The notes: generated from the letters alone by a model not told the origin. A DNA stretch of 64,000 nucleotides from Phylloscopus collybita (GCA_027886175.1 JAJNNQ010000075.1:9217001-9281000); one strand, 5' to 3'. Shown: positions 1 through 12,860, counted from the first letter of the stretch. A program made the numbers and translations.

Positions 1-1906
1 AGCTTTTATCTCTCATGTAATGGATATCTCAAAAACCCATTAGACTGTAGATGTAAAGACAGAAAAACTTATATGATTTCCCTGACTGTTTTTTCGTCAC
101 TATTTGATAGTTTTGGTATTTGTCTTTTGTTGGAAGTATTGATCATTTTGACCTTTTCTGCTAGTTACTGAGTGATTTCAGACCAGTACATCCCCTACAA
201 GTCAGAATACACTCTGTCTATAATTTGTATGTGTAATGCAGTGTAGATGGATTCCTCTGTTTGAGAAGTCATATGTCTAAAGTAGAAAACAACTTTCCAC
301 TTCCTTTTGGGTCACTATCTACAGAAAGGAAGCCAAACCTCTGACTTGATGAGAAAAGAAAGGAGAAACAGTGTCAGTTGTGACAAATTTGATTTTCTCA
401 GCTCCTGAAGACATAATTAATCTTGTACTAGTATCCTGACATAGCAGTGCAACAGACAGTTCCTTTTCAAAAAGACAATTATTAATATTCCAGGTTATCA
501 TATTAAAAAAGCAATTACTTAAATTAGATTTCTATATCTGTACACTTAGGAACAGAAATAATTAGTGATCATTTGAAAATAACTCAGTCTGAACAAAAAT
601 CCAGCTTTATAGTCCTGTTTTGTAGAACTTGTCTCTAGTTTTAGGAACACCTGAAACTTTTCTGACTTATCCCATCACCTTAGAACGTGTGATTGAGATC
701 CCAGAAAATCTTCAGCCTGAAGAGTTTACAACTCTTCCTTTCTTAGTGCTGGCTATGAAGTCCTGTTGTTCTTAACTTGTGACTTCTCTGAGACAGTGAT
801 GTCCTCACCACCCTATTTCCCCACGACAGAGATCACCTGTTACTCATCTGATCTTTTGGTGGGAGAAAATGTTAAAAAAACACCAGGGCGATTGGCTCAG
901 CCACAAAAAGGCAGAACTGTGGTGTGTGTTCAGAGAAATACACTTCACACTTCCACCTGGGTGCAGAAGTGAAAGGTTTGTTTGTGGTGAGTAACTGATG
1001 CTGCCCTGGTTGTGTGACAGCTGATCTTACCCAGAAAACAGGAAAATTCCCTCAATATTTCTCACACAGGTGCATAATCTAAGAGTGGAAAGGCTTTTCC
1101 ACTTGCTCTAATTTGAACTGTATCTCATTTTTTTCCACTCTTCTTCCCACAAATTCAACATCTCAGAAGGTGACGAATGTTTTTAGAAATGAAAAGGTTG
1201 ATAGAATTGGAAATTTCTGAACTCAGCACTGAGTTAGTAAATAAGTTGACAAAGCAGATGGTTTAATGTAGCGGAAACACCATTAATGGAGGACAGGTTT
1301 TAAAATATAAAGTTATCATTGGAAATATTTCTCTCATCTCAAATGCTTGGACTGAAAATGCTCTAGATGGATGTAAGTTCACATATAAGACCTGGAATCT
1401 GGCCAGATAATTTCAGCTTGCAGACCCAGAGGTCTTCTGAAGAGTTTGTCAACTAGACCATGGTGGGCATCTTCTTGGGAGGCTTAAACTTATTACACAG
1501 AGGCTTGTATATATCTTCCCTTGAAGATAGGGAGTCACAAAAGGAAAATAGTTTGGAAACACTGATTTAGACTGTAAGAAAAAAATCCCAAGAGACACTC
1601 AGACACCCTGGCTATGTCCTGTTATCCTCAAGAAAACCCTTCCTGTCAGGAGGACTGAATTGGAGCCAGAAAGGACCATTCACAGCCAAGGGGGGAAAGA
1701 AAGGCGTAAGAAAAGTGCTATTGGTTAGTTGACAGACTTGAAGCAGCTTTACTGGCACTGAGTACCTTTGTGTGAGCATTGCTTTAGCCAAGGAACAGCT
1801 CTCAATCCTTGTTATGCAACTCAGTGAGATGTAATTCTCTTAATACAAAGCCAGGAAAACCCAAAACCACCAATGAATCAGAAAAGTATCTGACTGAGAA
1901 CAGTGC
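1..1906. other. Unique AT-rich sequence, no gene seen
   Basis: I see no recognisable coding exon, RNA gene or interspersed repeat here. Open frames are short (under 70 codons) and match no protein I know. The composition resembles the rest of the window, so intron or intergenic DNA is the simplest reading. Confidence 0.6.
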
Positions 1907-1944
1907 TCTGGAATTTATACTGAAATCTGGAATTTATACTAGAA
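1907..1944. repeat. 19-bp tandem duplication
   Basis: Two adjacent 19-bp copies, 1907-1925 and 1926-1944, share TCTGGAATTTATACT and differ only in the last four bases. It looks like a simple slippage duplication. No function is implied. Confidence 0.85.
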
Positions 1945-2065
1945 GTCCAATTGTAGCTAATGTTTACAAGATGCAGGTTAGTAAAATATTACACACAAAC
2001 TCTTTATTTTCTTTTTGTATCACTTGCAATCCTAACTGCTGGCTAAGAGAGGAAATGTTTGCATT

Positions 2066-2146
2066 AATTAGAGCATAGATTTCAGGGCCAGTAGTCCTGG
2101 GTTATTTTCCAGCTCTGGAACTGATTTGCTGTCATCCAATCCTTAT
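2066..2146 (+). repeat. Probable MIR-like (tRNA-derived) SINE fragment
   Basis: The stretch runs TTAGAGCA...AGTAGTCCTGGGTT...CCAGCTCTGG..CTGATTTGCTGT. This follows the order of the conserved core of MIR/CORE-SINE elements (tRNA-like head, 'cctgggtt', 'ctctgccactgacttgctgtgtg'). The copy is diverged, as expected for a very old amniote repeat. Orientation is sense on the plus strand. The call rests on remembered consensus features, not an alignment. Confidence 0.55.
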
Positions 2147-4044
2147 ATATATTAAAACCCTGTTACTGAAATAATTCAAGAGTGCTTAAGGCTACAGTGA
2201 CTTAAGCACAGTTTAGTGGATGGAGTGAGGCATTACTGAAGTTGTGCTCCCTGGCTGGTGTACCAATAATGCTCTTTTGCAGTAAATCATAGTAGCAGTA
2301 ACCTTTAAAACCACAACTGTTGTAGTTGACTCACCAAAAGGTACACACACTTGAACAAGAGCTTCTGAATGTGAGTCGTATCCTGTGTGACCCAACTTTC
2401 TACCCTTTCTCATCTACTGAGTCTCAAATTCAACACTCCAAAAAAGCTTTTTTTATTACTTCAGTTTGTTTCCAGAGGAAGATAAGCTGACCACTGCAGA
2501 GTGCTTTTGAAAGTCAAAGCAGTGACTGTGTCTGTACAAAAAAAAAAAAATCTCTTTCAATTTGATCTGGTAAAACTTACTTCTGTGAAATCATCCAGCC
2601 AACAAATACAGAGATATTACAAACAAGACTTTTGAAAAGTTAGTGTCACTTGCCTCTTCTTCACCCACATCATGAAAACTACATGCCATATTTTTTATTA
2701 ATGCACCATGGTATTAGCTCAAATTTTCATTTTCTGAGAATTTTGTCCCGTTGGAACAAAATGGCAATTTTAAACACAAATTCAAAAGCAGTTCAGATAC
2801 TATATATATCTACATTGGCAAGACAAGGAACTCTGCAACATTGCTGAGATTTGACCCAGTAAAAGCTAAATCAAAACTGTCATTGGTTGAGATGCTGCAA
2901 GTAGAGTGCATATAGCTAATGTGTTCAGTCACTACCACCTCTGTTCATTCCCACTGGAAACAGGTAAAGGGAGGACTTTACCTCCCTGAGGCAGGGAAGA
3001 ACTGCTCTGTTCCTCCCCAAATTTCCCAGATATGCTCAAGTGCAGCGAAAAAATATGTATGGACTAAATTTAATGTTTTGCATCTCTCCAAGCTTGCTGC
3101 ACACATGCACATCACATATTTAATATCTGAGCAGTAAGTCTGACATCTCCAGAACCACAATATTCAGGAGTAACACTTCTGGGAAGTGCTGTACCAAGTA
3201 GATATAAAACTGAGCCTGTCCTGCTGAAAGACTTAATATTTTTTGACCCAGTTTGATTTAATACACAGTGGATTTAAGTGAGACAGAAATCCTGGACTCA
3301 TATATAAATCCAGAGGGGTTTTTTTTACAGAAATACAGGACATGTCCATGGAAACCATTATTGAGAGGAAGACAGAGTTTCACTTGTAATAGGAGTCTGG
3401 AAGTGTTGGCTTGCTTAGTATGTCAGAATTAATGCTGAGAAGGGATGTAGTTTCTGACTCTTTATGCATCAGGGTATATTCCATGAAGAGAATCGATTAT
3501 TAAAGCTTTAGAAACATGTCAGCATAAGGTTGAATGAGTGAAAACCTACCATGCATGACTCAAGGCTGGAAACTGGCTGCAAGATTCTTATTGCCAGGGG
3601 AGGGAGTTTCCTGGAACAATGGGAATAGTGGGACTGAAAAAAAGACGTATTGTGCTCATAGTGGCCCTTGATCTGTTTGGGAATGGGACTGGATGCCAAA
3701 GGATGTCTCTGACAGTCAGATGAATGCAATCAAGGTCCTGAAGTCACATAGACAGAGAGGTAAGCAGGGATTTGGGTGTGGTGGGGTTCATGGCCAAACC
3801 ATAAAGGCTATTACCTCAGAGATTGGTTTAGACACAGCTTTGAGGCTGTCAGACACTTCCACAGTGGAATTCCTCTCATCTTTTACTCGGAACCACAACA
3901 TTTCATCCATACAGGTTTTCAGCTTGTGAAGTAAATCAATCAAAGAGATAACTCAAATAAGCAACAGGCTGAACTCAAGTGGTCAGACTGTAAATTTTGA
4001 CTGATTTGCATTAAGAATCTGACAGTGCAATACCAGCTAACATT
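2147..4044. other. Unique AT-rich sequence, no gene seen
   Basis: This stretch has short chance frames only and no repeat that I recognise. A 13-base A run lies near 2538-2550. The frames at 2919-3137 (plus) and 3508-3729 (minus) resemble no known protein and have no supporting splice context. Confidence 0.55.
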
Positions 4045-4074
4045 CCCCCCCCCCCTTTTATTTTTTTTTTTTTT
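4045..4074. repeat. Low-complexity C11 / T-rich tract
   Basis: Eleven consecutive C residues (4045-4055) are followed by TTTTA and fourteen Ts. It is a homopolymer pair, likely to be length-variable and error-prone in sequencing. It also opens the spurious lysine-rich frame read on the minus strand over 4058-4291. Confidence 0.9.
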
Positions 4075-7000
4075 CAAATAATCCTTTCCAGCCAGTCTTA
4101 TGGGTAAATTTTAAAACAAGATTGTATGATTTCCACCTTTTTAATCTCATGAGCTGGTAGAGATACAAATTTAGCAAAAAAAAAAAAATGAAATCAGAGC
4201 TTGCATGGAGATCAAACATTAAAAAGCAAACGCTGATAAGAATTGTCTGCTGGAAAGAAATGTAAAATGTGATTTCAGACTTATGATCCATCCATTAATT
4301 TTTTCTTAAATTTCTTCCTATACACAGTAATTTATTTTTTTTTCTTTGACTGAGGGCTGTATTTCTGTAACCAAGCTTGAGGGCACTGTAGTTTAGAAAT
4401 CCTGTGTCAAAGTACAAAAGCAATACCTTTCTTCCATCACCCCTCTCCTGATAATTTCCAGAGGACTTTTTCCCTGCATTTTAGATAAAAATAACTTAGT
4501 AATGTATAAATCAGTTTGGGAGAGTGTAGTTACACAGAAAATGGATTTTAGAATTCTGTTGGATTGACAATCCAACAGAAAAATGCATTTTTCTATTGAA
4601 GGTTGTTTAGTCCAAACCAAAATATTTCCCCTGGCTTAATCATGAAACCACCAGCTCCTGTTACTTTGGATTTATTCCTCTTCCCAGTTTTACAGGATGT
4701 GGAGTGCAAATCTCTGTTGATTCACATAATTACTGAAATGTCTGTCAAAAATATTTCAATGCATGATTATATCTTCCCTAGATGGATGACTTTGTTCTTT
4801 AGCCCCCTTTTTTAAGCCTTTGCCTCCTTGTTAAAAATAAAAATTTGTAGTCACTGTAATGAAAATTACCAAACTGGCTCTTCACTTGTTGCTCCATAGT
4901 CAGATCTGAGGAAGGATGGAAACATCTAGGACTTCAGAATTATCAGCATTTCATTTGCCTCTTCATTCCAAAAAATCTGCCTTGTTCTATGCAGCACTTC
5001 TTAAAAGCAGTCACTGAAATATTTAAACCTCTGAAAAAATAGATTGTGGCCCGAAGGCAAAGTTTATCCCAGGTAAACCTAGACACTGAAGTCTTGGCAG
5101 ACTGTGAAAGAGGAGGACCTAAATGACCTCGTTGTTGAATTCTGGGAGCTAGCAGATGGACCAGCAGCTATCCTGCTGGAAATCATGCCAAGGTACAAAA
5201 AATAGAGACACGAGGGTTAAACCAAGCCGTGCCTGCACTTGCCAATTTATAATACAGAGGGACTGCACTTCCCTCCTGGGGTTTGCTGCTGTCCAAGCTC
5301 AGATGTGTCTCACCTATTTTACTGATGTCAGAGTACTACTCCAAGAGTGTGAACTTTCCAGTAGCTGGGAAAAGGTTCTGTATTGCCATTTAAAGAATCT
5401 GAGGAGCTGGGAAAACAAAAGTTAATTAACATGAGGGTAATGAACACACCAGAGAGTAAGAGCTTGTGCTGCCCTATAGAGCTGGTGTCTGATTTCCACT
5501 CACCTCCTCTCAGCATGGAAGGCTAAGATCTATGTTATCTCTTGCTTCTGTAACTAGAATGATGTGGTGAATTTGACACGATTTCAAACACGTACTCATT
5601 CACTGTGCTGGGGATTCAGGGAATTTCTGACTATGGACTGTTGTAATGCCATGTGTTAACTACCTAAGGGAGCAACACAAAATTCCTAACATCAACCTTA
5701 AAGGAAACTTGCCTCTTCTAAACACTACTTATGGGTATACCTAAATGCCCTAAATATGACCTAATGAGTGTTTTTATGAGTCAATAATATGACACTATTC
5801 CCAAGCCCAAATAATTACATTAGCTACTGAATGTTTCTTTAATAATATATAGCTATCTTTTGTGAACAAGTGTTGTTATTGCTATGAGTGGTCCATAAGA
5901 ATTTGGTCATAATCCCACAGTACTTGTTTTGGTCTTGATTTATACAGTCCAGAAGAAATATTTTCTGAAATTAAAGTCTTGAAAGTGAAAGAAGGAAATT
6001 TTTTCAGACTAGATGGTTTATCAACATATGAGTGTAATGTATTCCTTAATAATATTGAAAATTTTAGAACTAATGATGGGAAAACTAGTTACTAAATAGC
6101 CAGCAAAAAAAAAATATCTGTCTTATAATTCTGTGTGTGTTCCATATATGTCTCAGGAGGTGGGCCACAATGTTCTTGCTGATAATAAAATTTAAAAAGA
6201 AGTGGTGATTTTCTAGACTACTGTAAGACCTTCAGATTAATAAGTCAGTGGACAGATTCCAGCTGACATACTGTGGATGAGGCCCTCTATCCATTCTATT
6301 ACCAGCTGATAAACATCACTGACAAACACCACATTTCTTCTTTAAAGTTCTTCTCCTGAGAGCAATTTTATGAGAAAATATCAAATGAATAAGAAAATAT
6401 TTTTCAAGTTAGTTTGCTCTTAACTATGCAGTGTTGTAGAATAAATATACAAAATTATGCAAGAGATGTCACTTGAATTTACCAAAGACAGATTAAGCCA
6501 GAATAGCTTCATATCTTTTAATGAGGAATGATTTTTAGATTAAGAAATCTTGGTAGATTAAGCTTATTTGGCTTTCAACATTGTAAATTGTCATATGGGA
6601 AGCCATAAATTAAACTGGAAAACATGTAAATTAATAAATGAATCCTAATTCCAGTAAGGAGCTAGTTGAAAACTCTAAACCCATGAATTGTGTTAATTTG
6701 GGAGTTCCTTTAGAAATATTTTTGAAATACATCTTACTAAGTATTTTTATCGGAAACTGTGACAAAAATATAATAGTGAGAGACTAGTAAAATTTGCTAA
6801 TGACATGAAGTCTGGAAACAACATGAATGAGAACACTTAAAAAGTGAAAAATATATTAAAAAAACCCAACAACAACAAAAGGGAGATTATGTGAAGAGAA
6901 TGAACTCTTTTATACAATATGGAAAATCAGTTGAAAATGACAGAGGCAAAAAATGAATCTGGTCTTGAACAATGACAGGTCAGGAACAATAAGGTTTCCA

Positions 7001-7850
7001 CTATTCACAGGAGTGAGGTTCTTGAGCAGTTTTCCAAAATAAGTACAAAGTAATTGAAGAAGATTGAGGGTGGAGTTCACTCAATTTGTGAAGGGGATTA
7101 TGTGAGTTCTTACAGCCTGCAGTAACAGGAAACTGGAACACAGTAGTAGAACTAGCATTTCTCTCCTTTTATTTTGCAAAATTTTATGTGCATTTTTCCC
7201 CTTGTCCTCTCCAACAACTCAGTATTTTCTTAAAAGCATAAGGAACTCTTGCAAGACAATGAAAGATGTAGAAAAGTACTGCAGGAAATCACTATTAAAA
7301 CACATTGCCTAATTTTGCTAATTTTCTAGGCCTGCCTGATTTGAAACACTGGAGTGATACTCTGGGGCTGTTTCCATTGCAGCACATGAGGTGATTACAT
7401 TTGGATTTGTTTCTTGGAGAAGACCCAGAAAAGGAACTCTAATGGAAACTCCTGCAATCGTGATACCTCTGAGACTCTATTAACAAGCACCATTACATCA
7501 CTTCTCAATTAAAGAAGGTCAGTCCACCCTTCCTTTTTTTTGTAGAGTGTTGTGGGGGTGAGGAGACTGCAGACATACAAACAGACCTGTCTTGTTGGCT
7601 GACTGGTTTTCAGAGACCATAGACATGTGGGTGGAGAGAGTGGGCAATATCACTCTGTATCTCAAAGCAGCAAGTATTTTGCCACCTGCAGATAAGTAGT
7701 TCAAACCATGGGAGCCATTCAAGGGAAGGGCCTGCACTGAAAAAATAGTAAGAGACATGGCTAAACCAGACTAAATGAGTATATAAATGGTTCTGTTTGT
7801 TATGTTCTAGCAGAAAAGTAACTCAAATCATGTTTTTCAGGATTCATAGA
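4075..7850. other. Unique AT-rich sequence, no gene seen
   Basis: Nearly 3.8 kb without a convincing exon, RNA gene or interspersed repeat. It includes an A12-type run near 4177-4188 and, from about 5.5 to 7.5 kb, one of the longest stretches with almost no open frames. That absence argues for non-coding DNA. Confidence 0.6.
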
Positions 7851-7876
7851 TTTCCTTTCTTTCTCTTTCTTTCTCT
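7851..7876. repeat. Pyrimidine (TTTC)n tract
   Basis: Imperfect TTTC/TTTCTC units form a short polypyrimidine microsatellite on the plus strand. No downstream AG with a credible exon follows it. Confidence 0.75.
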
Positions 7877-8220
7877 AACTCTTATTTTAAGCTCTTGCTA
7901 CATTTAAAAGTTTTGGAATTTGTTTTGCTTTGTTTTAAGCCACAATTTTCTTTCCTATGTCTAGACCTGAACAAATTACTTAGGTTTTCTGTGTCAGTAG
8001 TATTGTTTGTCCCAGGGTCTTTTAGAATAAACTTCTAGCTGAAGAGACTGTAATTGGTACAAAAAAGTCTGCCTGAGTATTCAGAGAATAATATAAATTG
8101 GAACTATCTCCATGCTCTTCAGTGAGCATTAACTGAACTCTGGTGATCTCAATGCAAACAGCAGCAAGGTTAACTATTTCACTCATGGTCAGGTGTGTGG
8201 AGAAAAAGCATAAACATCTG
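7877..8220. other. Unique sequence, nothing recognised
   Basis: This is AT-rich sequence between the pyrimidine tract and the more GC-rich patch that follows. No repeat or credible exon was seen. Confidence 0.5.
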
Positions 8221-8403
8221 TCATGGTGAGCACTGCTTGCCATGTCTGGTAACTGTGCTCGACCGAGCTTGGTTGGGCACTGGGGCCATCCAGTGCAATG
8301 ATGGGATTTTCCTGAGCTGACTGGGGAGCACCACCCTGGAAGGATTCGGGAAGAACTCTTTAATCATACTTCGAGCACCTGCCCAAACTGTGGTGCTTAA
8401 CAC
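8221..8403 (-). other. GC-richer exon-like patch, identity unknown
   Basis: This roughly 180-bp patch is visibly richer in G+C and CpG than its flanks. On the minus strand it is open for 60 codons, reading MLSTTVWAGARSM at the start and RHGKQCSP at the end. It includes a 7-bp inverted repeat, GCACTGG/CCAGTGC, at 8277-8296. I do not recognise the peptide. It could be a decayed retrocopy, part of an unrecognised repeat, or an exon; clear splice sites in frame were not found. It is not a firm gene call. Confidence 0.25.
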
Positions 8404-8510
8404 CTTGTTTCACTGCTCAGGGGCAGCCAAACTGGTTTGCTGAAGGTTTGTCTACAAACTACAAATATTATGCCTGGAAAAATACCACACAACTTTTGAC
8501 TCCCCAAGAG

Positions 8511-8591
8511 TTATAGAATCATACAGTAATTTTGGGTTGGAAGGGACCTTTAAAGGTCACCTAATCCAACTCCTCTGCAATGAGCAGGGAC
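8511..8591 (-). mobile_element. CR1 LINE 3'-end fragment
   Basis: The sequence begins TATAGAATCAT and continues with GGGTTGGAAGGGACCTTTAAAGG and CACCTAATCCAACTCC. This is the reverse complement of the CR1 3' tail (…GGTCCCTTCCAACCC…ATTCTATG). Only about 80 bp remain, so the copy is heavily 5'-truncated. CR1 is the dominant non-LTR retrotransposon of birds, so this supports the avian assignment. Confidence 0.93.
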
Positions 8592-9435
8592 AAGAAAAAG
8601 AAACAGCACAATAGCAGATCTCACCTGAAGAAAGCAAGTATAGTATCATGTTCAGATTGATTGATTTTTTGCATATGTTTTGGTAGGTCAGAATCTTCAA
8701 GAGCAGATATATAAAAATGTTCAAGAGTTCGTTTGAGCACAGCATATGACTGTCACAAGTATTAAGATGCAGGGCGCCATCTCTGCTGAAGAAAGAAGAG
8801 AAAAATTCAAGTAGGCCAGAAACAGGTTCTGAGAGGTGGAGAAATATTAAAAACATATACCATAAAAAGGAGAATCTTCCCTTCTGTACGATAACATCCA
8901 GCCTCTTGAACCTGACATGAGTTCTTTCTTGAGGCCTTCAACATTTAATAACAAAAAGTCATCATCAACAACAAATGATTTCACAAGCAGAAAAGACCTC
9001 AACAAGTGTGACAAAGTATTAGATCTTTTGGAAAGAGACCATAATTTTAGCAGCTTTTTTTAGGCCTGGACAGAGTCTTTCAAACTTTGAGACATGATGT
9101 TGCTCGAAAAAATCTCAGTCCATCTTTCAGTCTTCATGTTTGAATTATGTTCTTTATTTGGCCATATTTCTAAATACTATATGAGAACAACATTTCTAGG
9201 AATTACGATTTTCGTCACTTTGAGAAATAAAGTGGAAACAAACTGTTTTCTAGTTATACAATATGGACTGGGCTGAGAGAGGTTTTTGGCTTTGTCTGGA
9301 GTTTTGTCTGAAACTGAGTAACAAAGTGGAATTTGCTTGGAAGTTCAATATTTCCAGGTGTTGTATGCCTGGAATTATTTCAAGAACATCTGGAATTTCA
9401 TCTTCAAGAGAAACAAAGTTGTAGAAGCTGCACTG
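8592..9435. other. Unique AT-rich sequence, no gene seen
   Basis: Open frames such as 8557-8856 (minus, 99 codons, overlapping the CR1 tail) and 9094-9276 (plus) are hydrophobic, AT-driven and match nothing that I know. No repeat was recognised. Confidence 0.5.
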
Positions 9436-9505
9436 AGTTGTTCAAAATCACATAGACCCTCAGAGTAAAACCAGGAGGAAAACCCAGCCCTCCTAACCCT
9501 GTCAT
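9436..9505 (-). repeat. Probable MIR-like SINE fragment
   Basis: The order CACATAG…CAGAG..AAACCAGGAGGAAAACCCAG..CTCCTAAC matches the reverse complement of the MIR core ('gtcacacagcaagtcagtggcagagccaggaatagaacccaggtctcctgac'). It is diverged, with small indels. The call is made from consensus memory. An alternative is another CORE-SINE sharing this core. Confidence 0.5.
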
Positions 9506-10120
9506 TACATGCATCTTGCATTTTCATTCTTACCAATCAGTCACCCAGTCAGCCAAAGGTCTTCCTGGAAAGAAACAATGACAGAAGGCAGAAGAAATGC
9601 AGAGTTTGGCTCAAAACCATTCTAATCAATAAACAGATGTAAGTAACTTATGGTTTAAAATGTACCAGTAGCTAAACATCTGATTTATTTATCTAAAGAT
9701 CGAGATATTGGTGTCTTATCAAACATAAACAATACTCATTTTCCCCCAATTACTTTTATTTGACTTCTTGTTTGGACTCTTACATCTGTACGATATCATG
9801 CCCAGTAAATCCCTGTTGCTGTTGCCCTTCTCTGGTCTCTGCACAGCTGTGTACTGTGAGGGAGCTCTTTGGGCAGGGACCAGTCCAGCCTGCTGGGTGG
9901 ATGCTCTTGCACAAAAGAAAGAGAGCAGGTTTGAACAACAATCTTTTGAGTTTCCTGTATACATAGAGACTGTATTTTTAGAGCTGTATATCCAGTTCAG
10001 CTTGAAATTACTGAAATTTCTGCTTTGAAATTTGTTGCTTTTGAACAGACACTCAGAAGCAGTTTTACCCACTTGGGCTTTTATTCCAAATCCTAAAAAT
10101 TGTATATTTGCAAACAAATC
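9506..10120. other. Unique sequence with overlapping chance frames
   Basis: Frames are open on both strands here, including 9719-10192 on the minus strand (157 codons). The N-terminal third of that frame is translation of the (CAAAA)n repeat, and the rest resembles no known family. No convincing gene. Confidence 0.5.
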
Positions 10121-10190
10121 CAAAACAAAACAAAACAAAACAAAACAAAACAAAACAAAACAAAAAACACAACAACAACAAAAAAACCCC
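10121..10190. repeat. (CAAAA)n microsatellite with (CAA)n tail
   Basis: About nine uninterrupted CAAAA units are followed by a variant unit, three to four CAA units and an A7/C4 end. It produces spurious low-complexity frames on both strands. It is likely length-polymorphic. Confidence 0.95.
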
Positions 10191-12400
10191 ACCTTTTTGT
10201 TTATTTTTTTATTTGCTTGTTTTGGGGGGAGAGTGTAATTTTTCTTTTAATCAATAAAAAACAATCCACAATGTATTTTATCCTATTGGCATCTATTGGC
10301 AGTGAAATTACTAGACTTGTTCTGTCCTTCAGGGAGACCCTAATCAACAAATTTTTTCACTTTTTCTTCTTTCCCACAATATTTTTTCCTTGATAGCAAT
10401 TCTTTCAATTCCAATTAAGCGAACTTGACCTACAAAACCAGTCACAGAATTTAAACATTTACAGCAGAATTTAGAGGTGTTGGAGGGGTCTGAATACTTG
10501 ATTGTCATTGACACTGAGGGGTATCTGAAAGTTCATAAAACCCAGGAAACACTGGGCATATTTTGCAGGAATATGCTTACACTAAATTACATTGAAAATT
10601 TATAAAACCACCACAGTTTTATTAATACCTTCCAAATATAAAAAAGCTAAAACATGTTACGTATTGCAAAAATATAGGTTGGGTTACATTTGTTTATTAA
10701 TTTTTAATTGGAGTTTTTTTGACAGAACAACTTACCTAAAATATAATGTCCTTAAAAATGAGAAATTGTCACTTTAGGAACTTAAGTACCTTTGGAAATG
10801 CCACTTTTAACACTGGCTTAACACATGGTGAGGGAATTAAAGTCTGCAATGTATATACAACTTTTTTTAATGCTTAATAAAAAATGGACCTGTGCATTGT
10901 CACAATGTAATTATATATGCTATACATGGGACCTAAATTTTAGGTTTGCTTTATAAACTGATTATCATAAGTTTTGGAAAACATTCTTTTTTAATTTTTT
11001 TAGTAGTTTTGATCTATAACAACTGCTGTCTGTGCCTCTGTGATTTAATGTTGGGTGCCACAGAGGAAAAAACCCAACTGGATTAAAAAGAGCCTTTTAA
11101 CAAAAACTAAGAGAGACAAGATATTGCCTCTGGTGAAGAACACCACCCTGGTCAGATCCCACAGCTGAATAGGTCACGTGCACTCCCTACTGCATTTTAG
11201 TGAAGAACCTACTTTTTAAAATGTATTAGCTGGTCTACTCAGACTGAATAACTTAGGGATTGTTTCCACTGAGCAACTGCTCCATACTGTGCTGAGAGGA
11301 CAGGAGCCTCTGCTTGGAGGCAGTGACAGGCCCCTGAGATAGGCAGGAGAACAAGAACCTCTCCAGCCAGTGCTGGACTTGCACTGGGAAAGCTTTCAGT
11401 GATTTACTAGCAAGTTGGCTGGGGAGAGAAGCAAGATGTATTCTGCTTATGCTGCAAAATAGATGCCTGTCAGTGCTTTTGTGCACACAGGAATTTTTCA
11501 GTTGTGAACTCAGCCTGAAATATGGGGCTCAGTCATAGTTCCAAACAAGACATTTTAAAACAGGTTTATTTATTCATTTTATTCTCTTCCCAAGCCATAT
11601 AAACATTTGTGTTTGAAAATCAGAGCCCTTCTTTTTCCTTGTGCTTTCTCCTTCCAGCATCACATCAGTGACCTGATTTCCAGAGGAACAGCTCTCAAAG
11701 TCCACAGGAGGTACTCAGCATGTCTGAAAATCAAGCCATAAATAGACGTGAATCTCTCTTTCTTTTTCCCTCAAAGAGCTGAACTGCCAAGTCTCAGCAA
11801 ACAGCCAAAGAAACCCAGCTTGTTCACAAATGCTAATTTAAAGCTGCATGTGTGTTTGCACAGGCTGGATTGGACTGAATAAGTCTGAGTCACAATAAAA
11901 GGGAAATTTATTATTCTAAAAGGAATCTTTAAATTCTTGGAGGTTTAGGAAGGGGGGAAAAAAGGCTGTCATTTGAGAGATCTGCATCTGTGGTATCTGT
12001 GAGTAAGCCTGGAGCGGAAGTAAAGAGGAAATCCCCCATACTGCTTAATGAAATACTGTTGTGGGATAATCATTGCCAAAGAAACTCATCAGTTCAGAAT
12101 TTGAGCATCTTTGTCTGTTAAAGTGCCTGAACAGAGTAAGTGAAACATGCATTTCCTGCTTGGGGGGCCCTTTTTGTCCATATTAAGATCTGGATTGTTA
12201 TTCTGTAGAAAATAGTATCATTTATATTGGGGAAAGTAGGGGAAAGATCTGGATTTTATTATGTCACCTCTCTCAATGGATTGACTTTCTGTTTGTTTTG
12301 AAGATCTTAAGAACAAGAAACTGTTTCCTAGCCCAAAAGGAGTTAATGGTCTCACTGGCATGTTCTTCTCATGTCTCTTCTTAAATCTTTGTTTTCTCAG
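10191..12400. other. Unique AT-rich sequence, possible conserved non-coding DNA
   Basis: No gene or known repeat was seen. Between about 11.56 and 12.13 kb there is a run of text that looks non-random for neutral DNA: ATTA-type homeodomain core sites, TGCTAAT and CACAATAAAAGG. It is listed separately as a lead. A small inverted repeat, ACCTAAA/TTTAGGT, lies at 10931-10945. Confidence 0.45.
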
Positions 12401-12636
12401 ATCAAAACACCATTATGTGCAAAATAGCTATGGAAAACTGTAATGAAGGGAAAAATTCCTGTCTGAAATCCTCACCAAATGTACAGAAAGAAGAAAGAGA
12501 AGTAATTTGTACTCAGGGCAAAATAACTTTAGGATTCTTCCAAATGGAAGGCACTGTTGAGCTAAAATTAAGACACTGGTGTTTCTCTAAGATGTCACAG
12601 GTCCAGCAGACTAGTTCCCAAAACTTATTTACCTGA
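12401..12636 (+). other. Weak candidate 3'-terminal exon
   Basis: A strong-looking splice acceptor (long pyrimidine stretch ending GTTTTCTCAG at 12400) precedes a frame that stays open to a TGA at 12634-12636. An AATAAA lies near 12809, before the CR1. The frame starts around QNTIMCKIAMENC and is rich in K and E, but I recognise no domain. Acceptor-like sequences occur by chance in any 64 kb window, so this is a lead, not a gene. Confidence 0.15.
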
Positions 12637-12860
12637 AATAGGAGGGTACAGATATGTTCCAAGTCTATCTAGCTGTACTCTACTTTGATTTAGTAAATGA
12701 TTTGTAAGTTGTCCCAGATGTTACATGAACCATTACACGGTTAGTGTTAACAATTCCTCTCCTGCATATAAATCAGTATTACTCCACTGATCACAACAGG
12801 CTAAGGCATAATAAAGAGATATATTCTTCAGTGCAAGAAGAGCGAGTAGAAAACCCAAAG

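Noticed and set aside
9719..10192. 157-codon minus-strand frame
   Set aside because: Its first part is translation of the (CAAAA)n microsatellite; the remainder matches nothing.
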